A stretch of 64,000 nucleotides of DNA, from the NCBI GenBank assembly GCA_947626265.1, contig CANQRM010000004.1, forward strand, positions 62,001-126,000, read 5' to 3'. The position numbers were made by a program, and so were the translations under genes. Shown piece by piece: positions 8,556-17,282 of this stretch; position 1 is the stretch's first letter; each line of letters begins with the position of its first letter. A model generated the notes under the pieces. It saw only the letters and a program-made list of their open reading frames with translations. It was not told the DNA's origin and ran no database searches. The DNA is from an uncultured Oscillospiraceae bacterium (GTDB lineage: Bacteria; Bacillota; Clostridia; Oscillospirales; Oscillospiraceae).

Positions 8556-9821
8556 ATGAAAAAGTTGATTTCTCTGCTGCTCGCCCTGGTGATGGTCCTG
8601 TCCCTGGGCTCCGCAGCCTTTGCCGCGCCCGGCGACCAGGCCGACGGCAAGCTGACCATCTGGTGCTGGGATAAGACCTTCAACATCGCCGCGATGGAGA
8701 AGGCCAAGGAGATGTACCAGGCGGAGCATCCCGACGTGGAGATCGACATTGAGGAAGTCCTGTCCGAGGACATCGAGTCCCGCGTCATCGCCTCCAACGG
8801 CGACACCACCACCCTGCCCGACATCGTTCTGGTGCAGGACCACTCCATCCAGAAGTTCGTCACCAACTATCCTGAGGTCTATCATGACATCACCGATGAG
8901 TTCGACTTCTCCGACTTCATGCCCGCGAAGCTGGGCCTGTCCGTCGTGGATGGCCGCAACTATGGCATCCCCTTTGACGCCGGCACCGTCGTGGCCGCCT
9001 GGCGCACCGACTATCTGGAAGAGGCCGGCTACACTGTGGACGACCTGACCGACATCGATATGGACCGCTTCCTGGAGATCGCCCGCGACGTGAAGGAAAA
9101 GACCGGCATGCCCATGCTGTCCGGCCAGGCCGGCGCGGTGGACACCGTGCTGATCATGCTCCAGTCCTGCGGCGGCTCCATGTTCAACGAGGACGGCACT
9201 GCCAACATCGCCGGCAACGAGAAGCTGAAGGCCGTTATCGAGACCTACAACACCATGGTCGCCGAGGGCATCTTCATCGAGGTCAACTCCTGGGATGAGT
9301 ACATCGGCACCCTGTCCAACGGCTCCGTGGTGGGCACCTTCACCGGCTGCTGGATCCTCTCCACCATCATGAGCCTGACCGACCAGGCCGGCAAGTGGGC
9401 TGTCACCAACATGCCCGCCATGGTGGGCGTGGACGGCGCCACCAACTACTCCAACAACGGCGGCTCCTCCTGGGCCATCATCAACAACAAGGACATCGAC
9501 CTTGCGCTGGACTTCATGCAGATGTACCGGAACGTGGACTTCTACAACGAGATCCTGCCCACTACCTCCGCCATCGCCTGCTACGGTCCCGCGAAGGAGG
9601 GCTCCAACTACACCGCTGCCAGCGAGTTCTTCAACGGTGACGCCGTCTTCGCCAAGATCGTGGAGTTCGGCGATAAGGTCCCCGCTGAGGTCACCGGCCC
9701 CTACTACTATGACGCTCGCGGCAACGTGGGCACCGCTGTCACCAACGCCCTGAACGGCGGCGATCTGGACAGCGAGCTGCAGACCGCTCAGGATACCACC
9801 GAGTTCACCATGGGCTTCTGA
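8556..9821 (+). CDS. Extracellular solute-binding protein of a sugar ABC importer
   Basis: A 421-residue family-1 solute-binding protein (CUT1 type). Residues 1-24 are a Sec signal peptide ending AFAAPG, with no lipobox Cys, unusual because Gram-positive binding proteins are mostly lipoproteins. The mature part opens with GKLTIWCWDKTFN and includes the typical GRNYGIPFDAGT segment and an NNGGSSWAIINN hinge. It captures an oligosaccharide outside the cell and hands it to the two permeases downstream. The ATG follows AAGGAGGAT. The high use of C-ending codons suggests strong expression. A stable hairpin follows the gene and may favour this message over the permeases. Confidence 0.92.
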   Translation: MKKLISLLLALVMVLSLGSAAFAAPGDQADGKLTIWCWDKTFNIAAMEKAKEMYQAEHPDVEIDIEEVLSEDIESRVIASNGDTTTLPDIVLVQDHSIQKFVTNYPEVYHDITDEFDFSDFMPAKLGLSVVDGRNYGIPFDAGTVVAAWRTDYLEEAGYTVDDLTDIDMDRFLEIARDVKEKTGMPMLSGQAGAVDTVLIMLQSCGGSMFNEDGTANIAGNEKLKAVIETYNTMVAEGIFIEVNSWDEYIGTLSNGSVVGTFTGCWILSTIMSLTDQAGKWAVTNMPAMVGVDGATNYSNNGGSSWAIINNKDIDLALDFMQMYRNVDFYNEILPTTSAIACYGPAKEGSNYTAASEFFNGDAVFAKIVEFGDKVPAEVTGPYYYDARGNVGTAVTNALNGGDLDSELQTAQDTTEFTMGF

Positions 9822-9853
9822 GTTTAAGGCCTGATTTCCCGTTTTGAACCTCA

Positions 9854-9888
9854 GACTGCCGCTTCGGCGAATATCCGGAGCGGCAGTC
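9854..9888 (+). terminator. Hairpin between binding protein and permease genes
   Basis: GACTGCCGCT at 9854-9863 pairs perfectly with AGCGGCAGTC at 9879-9888 and the stem extends inward by CGG/CCG. It is followed by CCTCTTAAAA, not by a T run, so it is more likely an mRNA-stabilising or partly terminating hairpin that raises binding-protein level over the permeases. Confidence 0.6.
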
Positions 9889-9945
9889 CTCTTAAAACAG
9901 TCTGCGGCTCACGGGCCGCGTGAGCGAGAGAGGGGAGTTGTTGAT

Positions 9946-10848
9946 ATGACACAGACTTCCGGCAGAAAGCTCTCCATGCACCAGAAGCAGAACATCATCG
10001 GCTGGTTCTTCCTGATCCCGGCGACGGTGCTGATCTTCTGGCTGAGCTTCTACCCCATGATCCGGGCTCTTATGATCTCCTTCCAGGGCGGCCGCCCCAC
10101 GGCGCTGACCTGGTCCGATCCCCTGACCCGGAACTACAAGTTCCTTTTGAAGGACCGGGTGTTCATCCAGTCTTTGAAGAACACCTTTACATACCTGATC
10201 ATCCAGGTGCCCATCATGCTGGTGCTGGCGATGATCTTCGCCACGCTCCTGAACGACCATCAGCTGAAGTTCAAGGGGCTGTTCCGCACCTGCATCTTCC
10301 TGCCCTGCGCCACGGCGCTGGTGGCCTATTCTCTGATCTTCCGGACCATGTTCGCCTATGACGGCATGGTCAACGCCGTTCTGGTGAAGATCGGGATATT
10401 GAATGAACCCGTCAACTGGCTGAACAATCCCAGCACGGCCAAGGCGGTCATCATCATAGCGCTGATCTGGCGCTGGACCGGCTACAACATGATCTTCTAC
10501 CTGTCCAGCATGCAGAGTATCGACTACTCTGTATATGAGGCGGCGCGCATCGACGGCGCCGGCGCGGCGACCCAGCTTTTCAAGATCACCATCCCGCTGC
10601 TGAAGCCCATCATCCTGGTGACGGCCATCATGTCCACCAACGGTACGCTGCAGCTGTTCGACGAGTCGGTGAACCTGACGAAGGGCGGCCCCGCCAACGC
10701 CACCATCACCATGTCGCACTACATCTACAACACCATGTTCCAGAACAACCCCAACTTCGGCTATGCCGCGGCCATGAGCTTCGTGATCCTGATCCTGGTG
10801 GCCGTGCTCAGCGCGATCCAGATGAAAGTGGGTGATAAGCGTGAATGA
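9946..10848 (+). CDS. Sugar ABC transporter permease (MalF/UgpA type)
   Basis: A 300-residue inner-membrane permease of the CUT1 sugar importer class. It has six predicted membrane segments and the cytoplasmic EAA loop (YEAARIDGAGAATQLFKITI, near two thirds of its length) that docks the ATPase. The ATG at 9946 is chosen because GAGAGGGGAG lies about eight bases upstream; the earlier in-frame start at 9844 lies within the hairpin region. The last codons overlap the next permease by eight bases. No ATPase gene is present in the locus, so a shared MsmX-like ATPase elsewhere is expected. Confidence 0.92.
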   Translation: MTQTSGRKLSMHQKQNIIGWFFLIPATVLIFWLSFYPMIRALMISFQGGRPTALTWSDPLTRNYKFLLKDRVFIQSLKNTFTYLIIQVPIMLVLAMIFATLLNDHQLKFKGLFRTCIFLPCATALVAYSLIFRTMFAYDGMVNAVLVKIGILNEPVNWLNNPSTAKAVIIIALIWRWTGYNMIFYLSSMQSIDYSVYEAARIDGAGAATQLFKITIPLLKPIILVTAIMSTNGTLQLFDESVNLTKGGPANATITMSHYIYNTMFQNNPNFGYAAAMSFVILILVAVLSAIQMKVGDKRE

Positions 10849-11665
10849 GGGTGCTTTCAAGAAATACGGCAAGAGAACGCTGATCTATGTGTTTCTGATC
10901 ATCATGAGCATCATATCGGTGTTCCCCCTGTACTGGTGCTTCATCTCCTCCTGCAACACCACCCAGCAGATCCTGGGCGGCCGGATGGTCCCCAGCTCCC
11001 ACCTGATGGAGAACCTGAAGAACCTGTTCGCCCAGCAGGATGTGCTCAACGCCTTCAAAAACTCCGTGATCAACACGGTGCTGGTGCTGGTGCTGAGCCT
11101 TGCCATCTGCTCCATCGCGGGCTACGGCTTTGAGATCTTCCACGACAAGGGGAAGGACGCCGTCATGGCCGTGATCATGATGAGCATGATGGTGCCCTTC
11201 GTGGCCATCCTGGTCCCCCTGTTCCAGATGTTCACCAAGATGGGCTTCGTCAACAAGTACATCGGCTACATCCTGCCCAGCCTGTCCACGCCGTTCCTGA
11301 TCATGCTGTTCCGCAACAACGCCCGGACGTTCCCCAAGGAAGTGCTGGAGGCGGCCCGGGTGGACGGTCTGAGCGAGATGGGCATCTTCGTGCGGATGTT
11401 CGTGCCCATGATGCGCCCCACCTTCGCGGCGGCGGCCACCATTACGTTCATGAACACCTGGAACGCCTACCTGTGGCCCAAGGTAGTGCTGCAGACCCCC
11501 GACTCCATCACCATGCCCATGCTGGTGGCCAACCTCCTGAGCGGCTACGTGGTGGACTACGGCGTGGTCATGGCGGGCGTCACCATCTGCACGCTGCCCA
11601 CGGTCATCGTGTTCTTCATCCTGCAGAGGAGCTTCACCGAGGCCGTCGCCGGCGCCGTGAAGTGA
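10841..11665 (+). CDS. Sugar ABC transporter permease (MalG/UgpE type)
   Basis: A 274-residue second permease of the importer, with six membrane segments and an EAA loop containing EAARVDGLSEMGIFVRMFVP. The start is probably GTG at 10841, because GGTGAT at 10831-10836 precedes it by four bases; another GTG at 10832 is in frame and cannot be excluded. The gene overlaps the end of the first permease, a sign of translational coupling. With the binding protein and the GH2 enzyme downstream it forms an import-and-hydrolysis set. Confidence 0.9.
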   Translation: MNEGAFKKYGKRTLIYVFLIIMSIISVFPLYWCFISSCNTTQQILGGRMVPSSHLMENLKNLFAQQDVLNAFKNSVINTVLVLVLSLAICSIAGYGFEIFHDKGKDAVMAVIMMSMMVPFVAILVPLFQMFTKMGFVNKYIGYILPSLSTPFLIMLFRNNARTFPKEVLEAARVDGLSEMGIFVRMFVPMMRPTFAAAATITFMNTWNAYLWPKVVLQTPDSITMPMLVANLLSGYVVDYGVVMAGVTICTLPTVIVFFILQRSFTEAVAGAVK

Positions 11666-11668
11666 CAG

Positions 11669-11697
11669 TTGATAGTTTTTGCGGGCTCTGTTATAGT
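11669..11697 (+). promoter_or_regulatory. Sigma-A promoter of the beta-galactosidase gene
   Basis: TTGATA at 11669-11674 and TATAGT at 11692-11697 with a 17-base spacer, starting four bases after the permease stop codon. The beta-galactosidase therefore has its own promoter and a leader of about 128 bases. Confidence 0.75.
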
Positions 11698-11731
11698 ATG
11701 TAAAGTCATCTGACGGCACCCGCGCATAAGA

Positions 11732-11761
11732 CGGCGCCGTGCCTTGAATGGCACGGCGCCG
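11732..11761 (+). promoter_or_regulatory. Stable leader hairpin upstream of beta-galactosidase
   Basis: A 12-base-pair perfect stem (11732-11743 with 11750-11761) with loop TTGAAT, containing GGCGCCGTGCC. It lies about 30 bases into the predicted leader and lacks a T run, so it is either the end of the permease message, an mRNA stabiliser or part of an attenuation device. Confidence 0.55.
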
Positions 11762-11800
11762 CGTGTGTTCATCACAGCAGACCACGAAGGATCATGAATA

Positions 11801-11831
11801 GGAGGGGGCCGCATCCCCGGCCCGGCATGTT
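11801..11831 (+). promoter_or_regulatory. Ribosome site bridged to its start codon by a hairpin
   Basis: GGAGG at 11801-11805 lies 26 bases before the ATG at 11832, too far in linear sequence. Between them GGGCCG (11806-11811) pairs with CGGCCC (11818-11823), loop CATCCC. If folded, only eight unpaired bases separate the ribosome site from the start, the usual distance. A similar arrangement is known for phage T4 gene 38. Confidence 0.6.
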
Positions 11832-14800
11832 ATGCGCTTTGACTACGAAAAACTGAAGGACCCCGGCTTCTTCGCCGAAAACCGCGTTCCGGCCCACTCG
11901 GACCACGCCGTATATGCCTCTGAGGAGGAGAAGGCGCTGGGCAAGACCAGCCTGCGCTTTTCGCTGAACGGATATTGGAAGTTCTTCTGCGCCCAAAACC
12001 AGGGTCAGACGCCAGCGGGCTTTGAGGCCGCGGACTATGACTGCGCCGGCTGGGAGGACATCCCCGTGCCCGCCCATATCCAGCTGGAGGGCCACGGCGC
12101 GCCCCAGTATGTGAACGTCCAGTATCCCTGGGACGGCCGGGAGGACGTGAAGTTCGACCAGATACCGGAGAAGTTCAACCCGGTGGCCTGCTACGTGAAG
12201 TATTTTTATCTGCCGGAGGCCATGGCTGGCAAGCGGGTGTTCGTGTCCTTCCAGGGGGCGGAGAGCTGCGTGGCGGTGTGGCTGAACGGGCAGTATGTGG
12301 GCTTTGCCTCCGACTCCTTCACGCCGTCGGAATTTGAGCTTACGCCGTACCTCGCCGAGGGCGAGAACAAGCTGGCCTGCCGGGTGTACCGCTGGACGGC
12401 GGGCAGCTGGCTGGAGGACCAGGACTTCTTCCGGTTCTCCGGGCTCTTCCGGGAGGTGTATCTCTATGCCCTGCCGGCGGTCCATGTCCGGGACATCCGG
12501 GTGAAGGCCCCGCTGGACGACGAGTACAAGGACGGGGTGCTGGACGTGGCCGTGCAGGTGGAGGCGGCCGCCGGCTGGAAGCTCAAGCTGGCGCTCACGG
12601 ACGGCGGCGCTGTCATCGCCGAGGCCGAGCAGGCGGGCGATGGCGACAGCGCGGCGTTCTCCGTCCCGGTGAAGGCGCCCCACAAGTGGAGCGCGGAGGA
12701 CCCATATCTCTATGAACTGACCCTCACCGCCATGACGGCAGATGGGGAGACGGTGGAAGTCGTGCCCCAGAAGGTGGGCTTCCGGCGGTTCGAGATGAAG
12801 GGCGGGGTCATGTGCCTCAATGGCAAACGCGTCGTGTTCAAGGGCGTGAACCGCCACGACTTCTGCGCCGAGACCGGCCGTGCCGTGCCGAAAGAGAAGA
12901 TACGCCGGGACCTCATCACCATGAAGCGCAATAACATCAACGCCGTGCGCACCTGCCACTATCCCGACACAAGCGTTTTGTATGACCTGTGCGATCAGCT
13001 GGGGCTTTATGTCATCGACGAGAACAACATGGAGTCCCACGGGGCGTGGGACCCGGTGGCCCGGGGCAAAGAGCCCATCGAATACGCCCTGCCCGGGAAC
13101 CGTACCGAGTGGCAGGCCATGCTCCTGGACCGGGTGAACAGCACCTGGCAGCGGGACAAGAACCACCCCTGCGTGCTCATATGGAGCTGCGGCAACGAGT
13201 CCTACGGCGGGGACGTGATCTATGAGATGAGCCGGCTTTTCCGCAGGCTGGACGACACCCGCCTGGTCCACTACGAGGGCGTGTATCTGGACCCCCGCCG
13301 GCCGGAGACCACGGACATGGAGAGCCGCATGTACACCCCCGTGGCGAAGCTGCGGGAATTTCTGGCCGAACACCGGGAAAAGCCCCTCATCATGTGCGAG
13401 TATGCCCACGCCATGGGCAACTCCCTGGGGGCCATGCACAAGTACACCGAGTACGCCTGGGAGGAGCCCCTCTTCCAGGGGGGATTCATCTGGGACTACA
13501 TCGACCAGGCCGTCCGGACCAAGGACCGGTACGGCAGCACCGCCTATGGCTACGGCGGGGATTTTGACGACCGGCCCACGGACTATAACTTCAGCGGCAA
13601 CGGCATCGTCTATGCCGATGGGACGGTGTCTCCCAAAATGCAGGAGGTCAAGTACAACTACCAGGACGTCTTCGCCCAGGTGGGGGAGACGAGCGTGAAG
13701 GTCACGAACCGCAGCCTGTTCATCGCGACGAGCGCTTATGACTGCACAGTGACCCTGGCCCGGGACGGGGCGGAGATCGCTAGAGCCGCTTTGGACACCG
13801 ATGTGCCGCCGGGGGAGGAGCGGGAGTATCCCCTGCCCTTCGGCAGACAGACCGCACCGGGCGAGTACGCCGTGACGGTGTCCTTCTGCCTCAAGGCGGA
13901 TACCCTCTGGGCGGAGCGGGGCCACGAGATGGCCTTCGGCCAGGGGGTGTATAAGACAGAGGCCGCGCCCGCGGCGGCGGCCCACCGGCCTTTGAAGGTG
14001 GTGTACGGCAACAGCAACCTGGGCGTCGTGGGCGACGGGTTCGAGGTGCTGTTCACCTACCTGAACGGCGGGCTTTCCTCCTACCGCTTCGGCGGCAGGG
14101 AGATGCTGAAGACCATCCCCATGCCCAACTTCTGGCGGGCGCCCACGGACAACGACCGGGGCAACTTCATGCCCCAGCGGTGCGGCCAGTGGAAGCTTGC
14201 AAGCCTCTATGCCAGCGCCCACGGGGACGGGCGCATTTTCGGCCAGGCGGACTCGCCCGTGACGGAAAACCCCGACGGGTCGGTGTCCGTGCGGTTCGTC
14301 TATACCCTGTACACCGCGCCCAAAGCGGCCTGCGCCGTGACATACACGGTGCGGCCCTGCGGGAAGGTGGATGTGACGCTCCGCTATGACCCGGTAAAGG
14401 ACCTGCCCGCCATGCCGGAGTTCGGCATGCTCTTCAAGCTGGACGCGGATTACGACCGGGTGAAGTGGTATGGCCTGGGGCCCGAGGAGACCTACGCGGA
14501 CCGGTGCCGGGGGGCGAAGCTTGGCATATGGGACAGCGCCGTGGCGGACCGGATGGCCCGGTACCTGCTGCCCCAGGAGTGCGGCGCCATGACGGGCGTG
14601 CGCTGGGCGGAGGTCACGGACTACAAGGGCCGGGGCCTGCGCTTCGAGGGGGACGGCATGACCTTCTCCGCCCTGCCCTGGACGCCCCATGAGATCGAGA
14701 ATGCCGCCCACGGCTGTGAGCTGCCGCCGGTGCACTGCACGGTGGTCCGGGCCGCCCTCCAACAGATGGGCGTGGGCGGGGACGACAGCTGGGGCGCGCC

Positions 14801-14870
14801 GGTGCATGAGGAATACCTCATCGACGTGTCCAGGCCCCTGGAGTTCCAATTCAGCTTCCGGGGCGTATAG
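11832..14870 (+). CDS. Beta-galactosidase, glycoside hydrolase family 2
   Basis: A 1012-residue LacZ-type enzyme without signal peptide, so cytosolic; length matches the five-domain LacZ class. The N-terminal sugar-binding and immunoglobulin-like domains precede a TIM barrel with the acid/base Glu456 in SCGNESYGG and the nucleophile Glu523 in MCEYAHAMGNS. The C-terminal beta-sandwich starts near residue 730 and includes NFWRAPTDNDRG. It splits terminal beta-galactosides brought in by the importer upstream. The ATG at 11832 is the only sensible start; its ribosome site is distant and bridged by a hairpin. No intracellular partner gene such as galK is in the window. Confidence 0.95.
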   Translation: MRFDYEKLKDPGFFAENRVPAHSDHAVYASEEEKALGKTSLRFSLNGYWKFFCAQNQGQTPAGFEAADYDCAGWEDIPVPAHIQLEGHGAPQYVNVQYPWDGREDVKFDQIPEKFNPVACYVKYFYLPEAMAGKRVFVSFQGAESCVAVWLNGQYVGFASDSFTPSEFELTPYLAEGENKLACRVYRWTAGSWLEDQDFFRFSGLFREVYLYALPAVHVRDIRVKAPLDDEYKDGVLDVAVQVEAAAGWKLKLALTDGGAVIAEAEQAGDGDSAAFSVPVKAPHKWSAEDPYLYELTLTAMTADGETVEVVPQKVGFRRFEMKGGVMCLNGKRVVFKGVNRHDFCAETGRAVPKEKIRRDLITMKRNNINAVRTCHYPDTSVLYDLCDQLGLYVIDENNMESHGAWDPVARGKEPIEYALPGNRTEWQAMLLDRVNSTWQRDKNHPCVLIWSCGNESYGGDVIYEMSRLFRRLDDTRLVHYEGVYLDPRRPETTDMESRMYTPVAKLREFLAEHREKPLIMCEYAHAMGNSLGAMHKYTEYAWEEPLFQGGFIWDYIDQAVRTKDRYGSTAYGYGGDFDDRPTDYNFSGNGIVYADGTVSPKMQEVKYNYQDVFAQVGETSVKVTNRSLFIATSAYDCTVTLARDGAEIARAALDTDVPPGEEREYPLPFGRQTAPGEYAVTVSFCLKADTLWAERGHEMAFGQGVYKTEAAPAAAAHRPLKVVYGNSNLGVVGDGFEVLFTYLNGGLSSYRFGGREMLKTIPMPNFWRAPTDNDRGNFMPQRCGQWKLASLYASAHGDGRIFGQADSPVTENPDGSVSVRFVYTLYTAPKAACAVTYTVRPCGKVDVTLRYDPVKDLPAMPEFGMLFKLDADYDRVKWYGLGPEETYADRCRGAKLGIWDSAVADRMARYLLPQECGAMTGVRWAEVTDYKGRGLRFEGDGMTFSALPWTPHEIENAAHGCELPPVHCTVVRAALQQMGVGGDDSWGAPVHEEYLIDVSRPLEFQFSFRGV

Positions 14871-14923
14871 GATGCCGGCCGCTCATGAGCCGCTTGACAA
14901 AGACAGCGCAAATATCGCTGCGT

Positions 14924-14957
14924 GCCCGCCCGCTGCCGGCGGCAGAAACGGGCGGGC
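14924..14957 (+). repeat. Nested inverted repeat after beta-galactosidase
   Basis: GCCCGCCCG (14924-14932) pairs with CGGGCGGGC (14949-14957) and encloses a smaller hairpin CTGCC/GGCAG (14933-14945). No T run follows, so it is an mRNA 3-prime structure rather than a clear terminator. The rest of the 14871-15029 gap shows no gene. Confidence 0.6.
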
Positions 14958-15029
14958 GCCGCAGGGCGCCGCGGAGCGCTGACCCGGAGGCCGGACTTTG
15001 CCGTGGCCTCCAGGGGGAAAAAACCAAAA

Positions 15030-15067
15030 ATGCTCTCTGTTTCCGATATACGGGGAACAGAGAGCAT
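15030..15067 (-). terminator. Intrinsic terminator facing the minus strand
   Basis: A 15-base-pair stem, ATGCTCTCTGTT (15030-15041) with its complement at 15056-15067 and three inner pairs. Read on the minus strand it is followed by TTTTTGGTTTTTT, a strong terminator tail; on the plus strand there is none. No minus-strand gene lies to its right before the plus-strand operon, so it would end a short antisense transcript from the promoter region or insulate the operon. Confidence 0.65.
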
Positions 15068-15107
15068 AATTGTGTAAAAATTGCAAATTTCCTCTCCCAT
15101 TATTGTT

Positions 15108-15148
15108 TAACATATGTTATAATGACTATAAGTATCGTAAAGTATCGT
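15108..15148 (+). promoter_or_regulatory. Promoter and operator candidates of the exopolysaccharide operon
   Basis: An extended -10, TGT then TATAAT at 15118-15123, has no clear -35 at standard spacing. The perfect palindrome TAACATATGTTA at 15108-15119 overlaps the -10. Just downstream AAGTATCGT occurs twice (15130-15138 and 15140-15148), ten bases apart, one helical turn. Both elements could bind a regulator. The leader to the first gene is about 110 bases. Confidence 0.6.
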
Positions 15149-15237
15149 GGGGAAGTCCGGGACAAGAGCATCGGTGATACGGCGCGGCCGGGTGCCGGAC
15201 CTGCAAAAACAAACCGGGATCGGAGGGGAAATACATA

Positions 15238-16560
15238 ATGGAGAAAAATGAGATAAAAAACGAGAATGGGCCGATCGCCGTCGTCGGCACAGGGTATGTG
15301 GGGCTCCCGCTGGCGATCGGTTTTTCCAAAAAGGTCCCTGCCATTGGATTCGACGTCGTAAAGGAGAAGATCGAATTGCTCCGGAACGGCGTGGATACCT
15401 CCGGTGAGTTCACGCCGGAGGTGTTGAAGAGCGCCGCGGTGGAATACACGGACGATCCGGCCAGGCTGGACGCCGCCACAGTGTTTATCGTCGCCGTTCC
15501 CACGCCGGTGCATGACGACAAGACCCTGGACCTGGCGCCGCTGATCAGCGCCAGCAATACCATTGGCGAACATCTCTCCCCGGGCGGTCTGGTCGTATAC
15601 GAGTCCACCGTCTATCCCGGCGTGACGGAGGATGTATGCATACCCATCCTGGAGAAGAAGTCCGGCATGAAGGCCGGCCGGGATTTCTGGGTGGGCTATT
15701 CTCCCGAGCGGATCAACCCGGGGGACAGGGAACACACGCTGACCAGTACGGTCAAGATCATCTCCGGGCAGGACGAGACCGCGCTGGAAAAGGTCGAAAA
15801 GGTGTACGGCCTTTTGTTTGACGGCAGTGTTTCCGGCTCCCTTTACAAGGCCAGGAGCATCAAGGTGGCGGAGGCCGCCAAGATCGTGGAAAATACCCAG
15901 CGGGACATCAATATCGCGTTCATGAACGAGATCGCCCAGATCCTGCACCGGATCGGCGTGGATACCGTCGACGTGCTGAACGCCATGAACACGAAGTGGA
16001 ATGCCCTGGGGTTCCGGCCCGGCCTGGTCGGCGGCCACTGCATCAGCGTGGACCCGTATTACCTGATCCAGGAGGCGGAGCGGATGAACTATCACGCGAA
16101 CTTCCTGTCGGCCGCCCGGGCCGTCAATGAGGACATTCCCGTCATGATCGCGCAGCAGGTCGTCCGGGCGTTCACCACGGCCGGGAAAAATCCTGCCGGG
16201 CAGCGGGTCTACGCGCTGGGGCTGACCTTCAAGGGCAATGTGCGGGACATGCGCAACGCCAAGATGAAGCGGATCGTGGACATACTGGCGTCCTATGGGG
16301 TGGACGTAAAGATCGCCGACCCCATGGCGGTCCCCGGGGACATCACCCGGGTGTATGGCCGGGAGCCTGTGGCGATGGAGGATGTACGGGACGGCGACTG
16401 CCTGATCATCGGCGCCGATCACCGGGCGTTCCACTCGTGGACAGACGCGGACTTCAGCCGCATGCTCCGCCCCGACGGAGCGAAGCTGATCTTCGATATC
16501 TGCAACATCTATGACCGTGCCTCCATCGAGGGGCAGGGATATCGGTACTGGAGCTTGTAA
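15238..16560 (+). CDS. Nucleotide-sugar dehydrogenase (UDP-glucose/GDP-mannose dehydrogenase family)
   Basis: A 440-residue cytosolic enzyme that oxidises the C6 hydroxyl of a nucleotide sugar to a uronic acid with NAD+. GTGYVG at 17-22 is the NAD-binding loop, the central helix dimer domain follows, and GGHCISVDPYY carries the catalytic Cys268. LTFKGNVRDMRNAK in the C-terminal domain is typical of the WecC/TviB/WbpO branch, which acts on UDP-GlcNAc, UDP-ManNAc or UDP-GalNAc, rather than of UDP-glucose dehydrogenase; the substrate is not settled by sequence. The ATG follows GGAGGGG. As first gene of the operon it would supply the charged sugar donor for the synthase two genes downstream, as AlgD or HasB do in other systems. 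Confidence 0.9.
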   Translation: MEKNEIKNENGPIAVVGTGYVGLPLAIGFSKKVPAIGFDVVKEKIELLRNGVDTSGEFTPEVLKSAAVEYTDDPARLDAATVFIVAVPTPVHDDKTLDLAPLISASNTIGEHLSPGGLVVYESTVYPGVTEDVCIPILEKKSGMKAGRDFWVGYSPERINPGDREHTLTSTVKIISGQDETALEKVEKVYGLLFDGSVSGSLYKARSIKVAEAAKIVENTQRDINIAFMNEIAQILHRIGVDTVDVLNAMNTKWNALGFRPGLVGGHCISVDPYYLIQEAERMNYHANFLSAARAVNEDIPVMIAQQVVRAFTTAGKNPAGQRVYALGLTFKGNVRDMRNAKMKRIVDILASYGVDVKIADPMAVPGDITRVYGREPVAMEDVRDGDCLIIGADHRAFHSWTDADFSRMLRPDGAKLIFDICNIYDRASIEGQGYRYWSL

Positions 16561-16598
16561 ATCGTTTTTGACGCATGTTTTCACAGGAGGAAACAGGA

Positions 16599-17282
16599 AT
16601 GTTCGGAAAGAAAGACAAGTTACAGGAGCTGCTGCAAAGCGTTGCGAACCTGGAACAGCAGCTGGAGGAAGTGAAAACATCTTATGCGGCAGACCGCGCC
16701 GCGCTGGATGAGCTTCGCAGCCACACGGCGGTGGAAGATCAGGCCACGGCTGAGATTCGTGACGCCCTGCGCAAAAAACTGGAGGAGCTGAACGAAAGAG
16801 CCCGGCAGGATGAGCTGGACCGGCAGGAGGCGAAGAGGGCTTTTCAGCAGGAGATGGAGGAAAAGCGCGCGCTTCTGGACCGGGAGCTGGCGCAGCGCCG
16901 GGAAGAGGAGACGGCCGCTCTTCAACAGCGGGTGCAGACATTCCAGGCGTGCTACGACCGTTATCTTTCTCAGATACGGCAGGCGGTCGAACGCCTGAAC
17001 GAGGCTTCGCTCACGGTCGGACAGGCGGCCTTTGACAAGGACACCGATATCGCCGCTATGTTCAGCGAGCTGCTGGGGCCGTTCCCGTTTGAAAAAGCTG
17101 AGCCGGAGGAAGCGGCCGTTTCGGATATACCTTCCGTAAAGCAGTATATGGCCGCTCATCCCGAGAAGGCCGGGGCCCCGGAGAGCGGGGAGACCGGCGG
17201 TACCGCTTCAGAGCCTGGTCCGTCAGGTACCGTCTATTCTTTTATGATGCGGGAGGACGCCCCCGCAAAGACAGCGGAGTAA
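16599..17282 (+). CDS. Coiled-coil protein of the exopolysaccharide operon
   Basis: A 227-residue soluble protein. Residues about 5-120 form a nearly continuous coiled coil rich in Glu, Gln, Arg and Ala; then a short conserved-looking stretch (FDKDTDIAAMFSELLGPFPF) and an acidic, Pro/Ser/Thr-rich tail. The start at 16599 is taken because AGGAGG lies eight bases upstream, while the in-frame ATG at 16575 precedes that site. No known family recognised. Its position between the dehydrogenase and the synthase suggests an accessory or scaffolding role. The frame of the next gene is already open from 17093, and its translation between 17283 and 17422 continues the acidic linker style, so the two may form one product by frameshift, or a frameshift error may split one gene. 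Confidence 0.75.
   Translation: MFGKKDKLQELLQSVANLEQQLEEVKTSYAADRAALDELRSHTAVEDQATAEIRDALRKKLEELNERARQDELDRQEAKRAFQQEMEEKRALLDRELAQRREEETAALQQRVQTFQACYDRYLSQIRQAVERLNEASLTVGQAAFDKDTDIAAMFSELLGPFPFEKAEPEEAAVSDIPSVKQYMAAHPEKAGAPESGETGGTASEPGPSGTVYSFMMREDAPAKTAE

Noticed and set aside
11772-14849. A 1025-codon open frame on the minus strand across the beta-galactosidase gene
   Set aside because: It is the mirror of a high-GC coding gene: the product is His/Gly/Pro/Arg/Val-rich with no domain, and the plus strand encodes a complete GH2 enzyme with both catalytic Glu.
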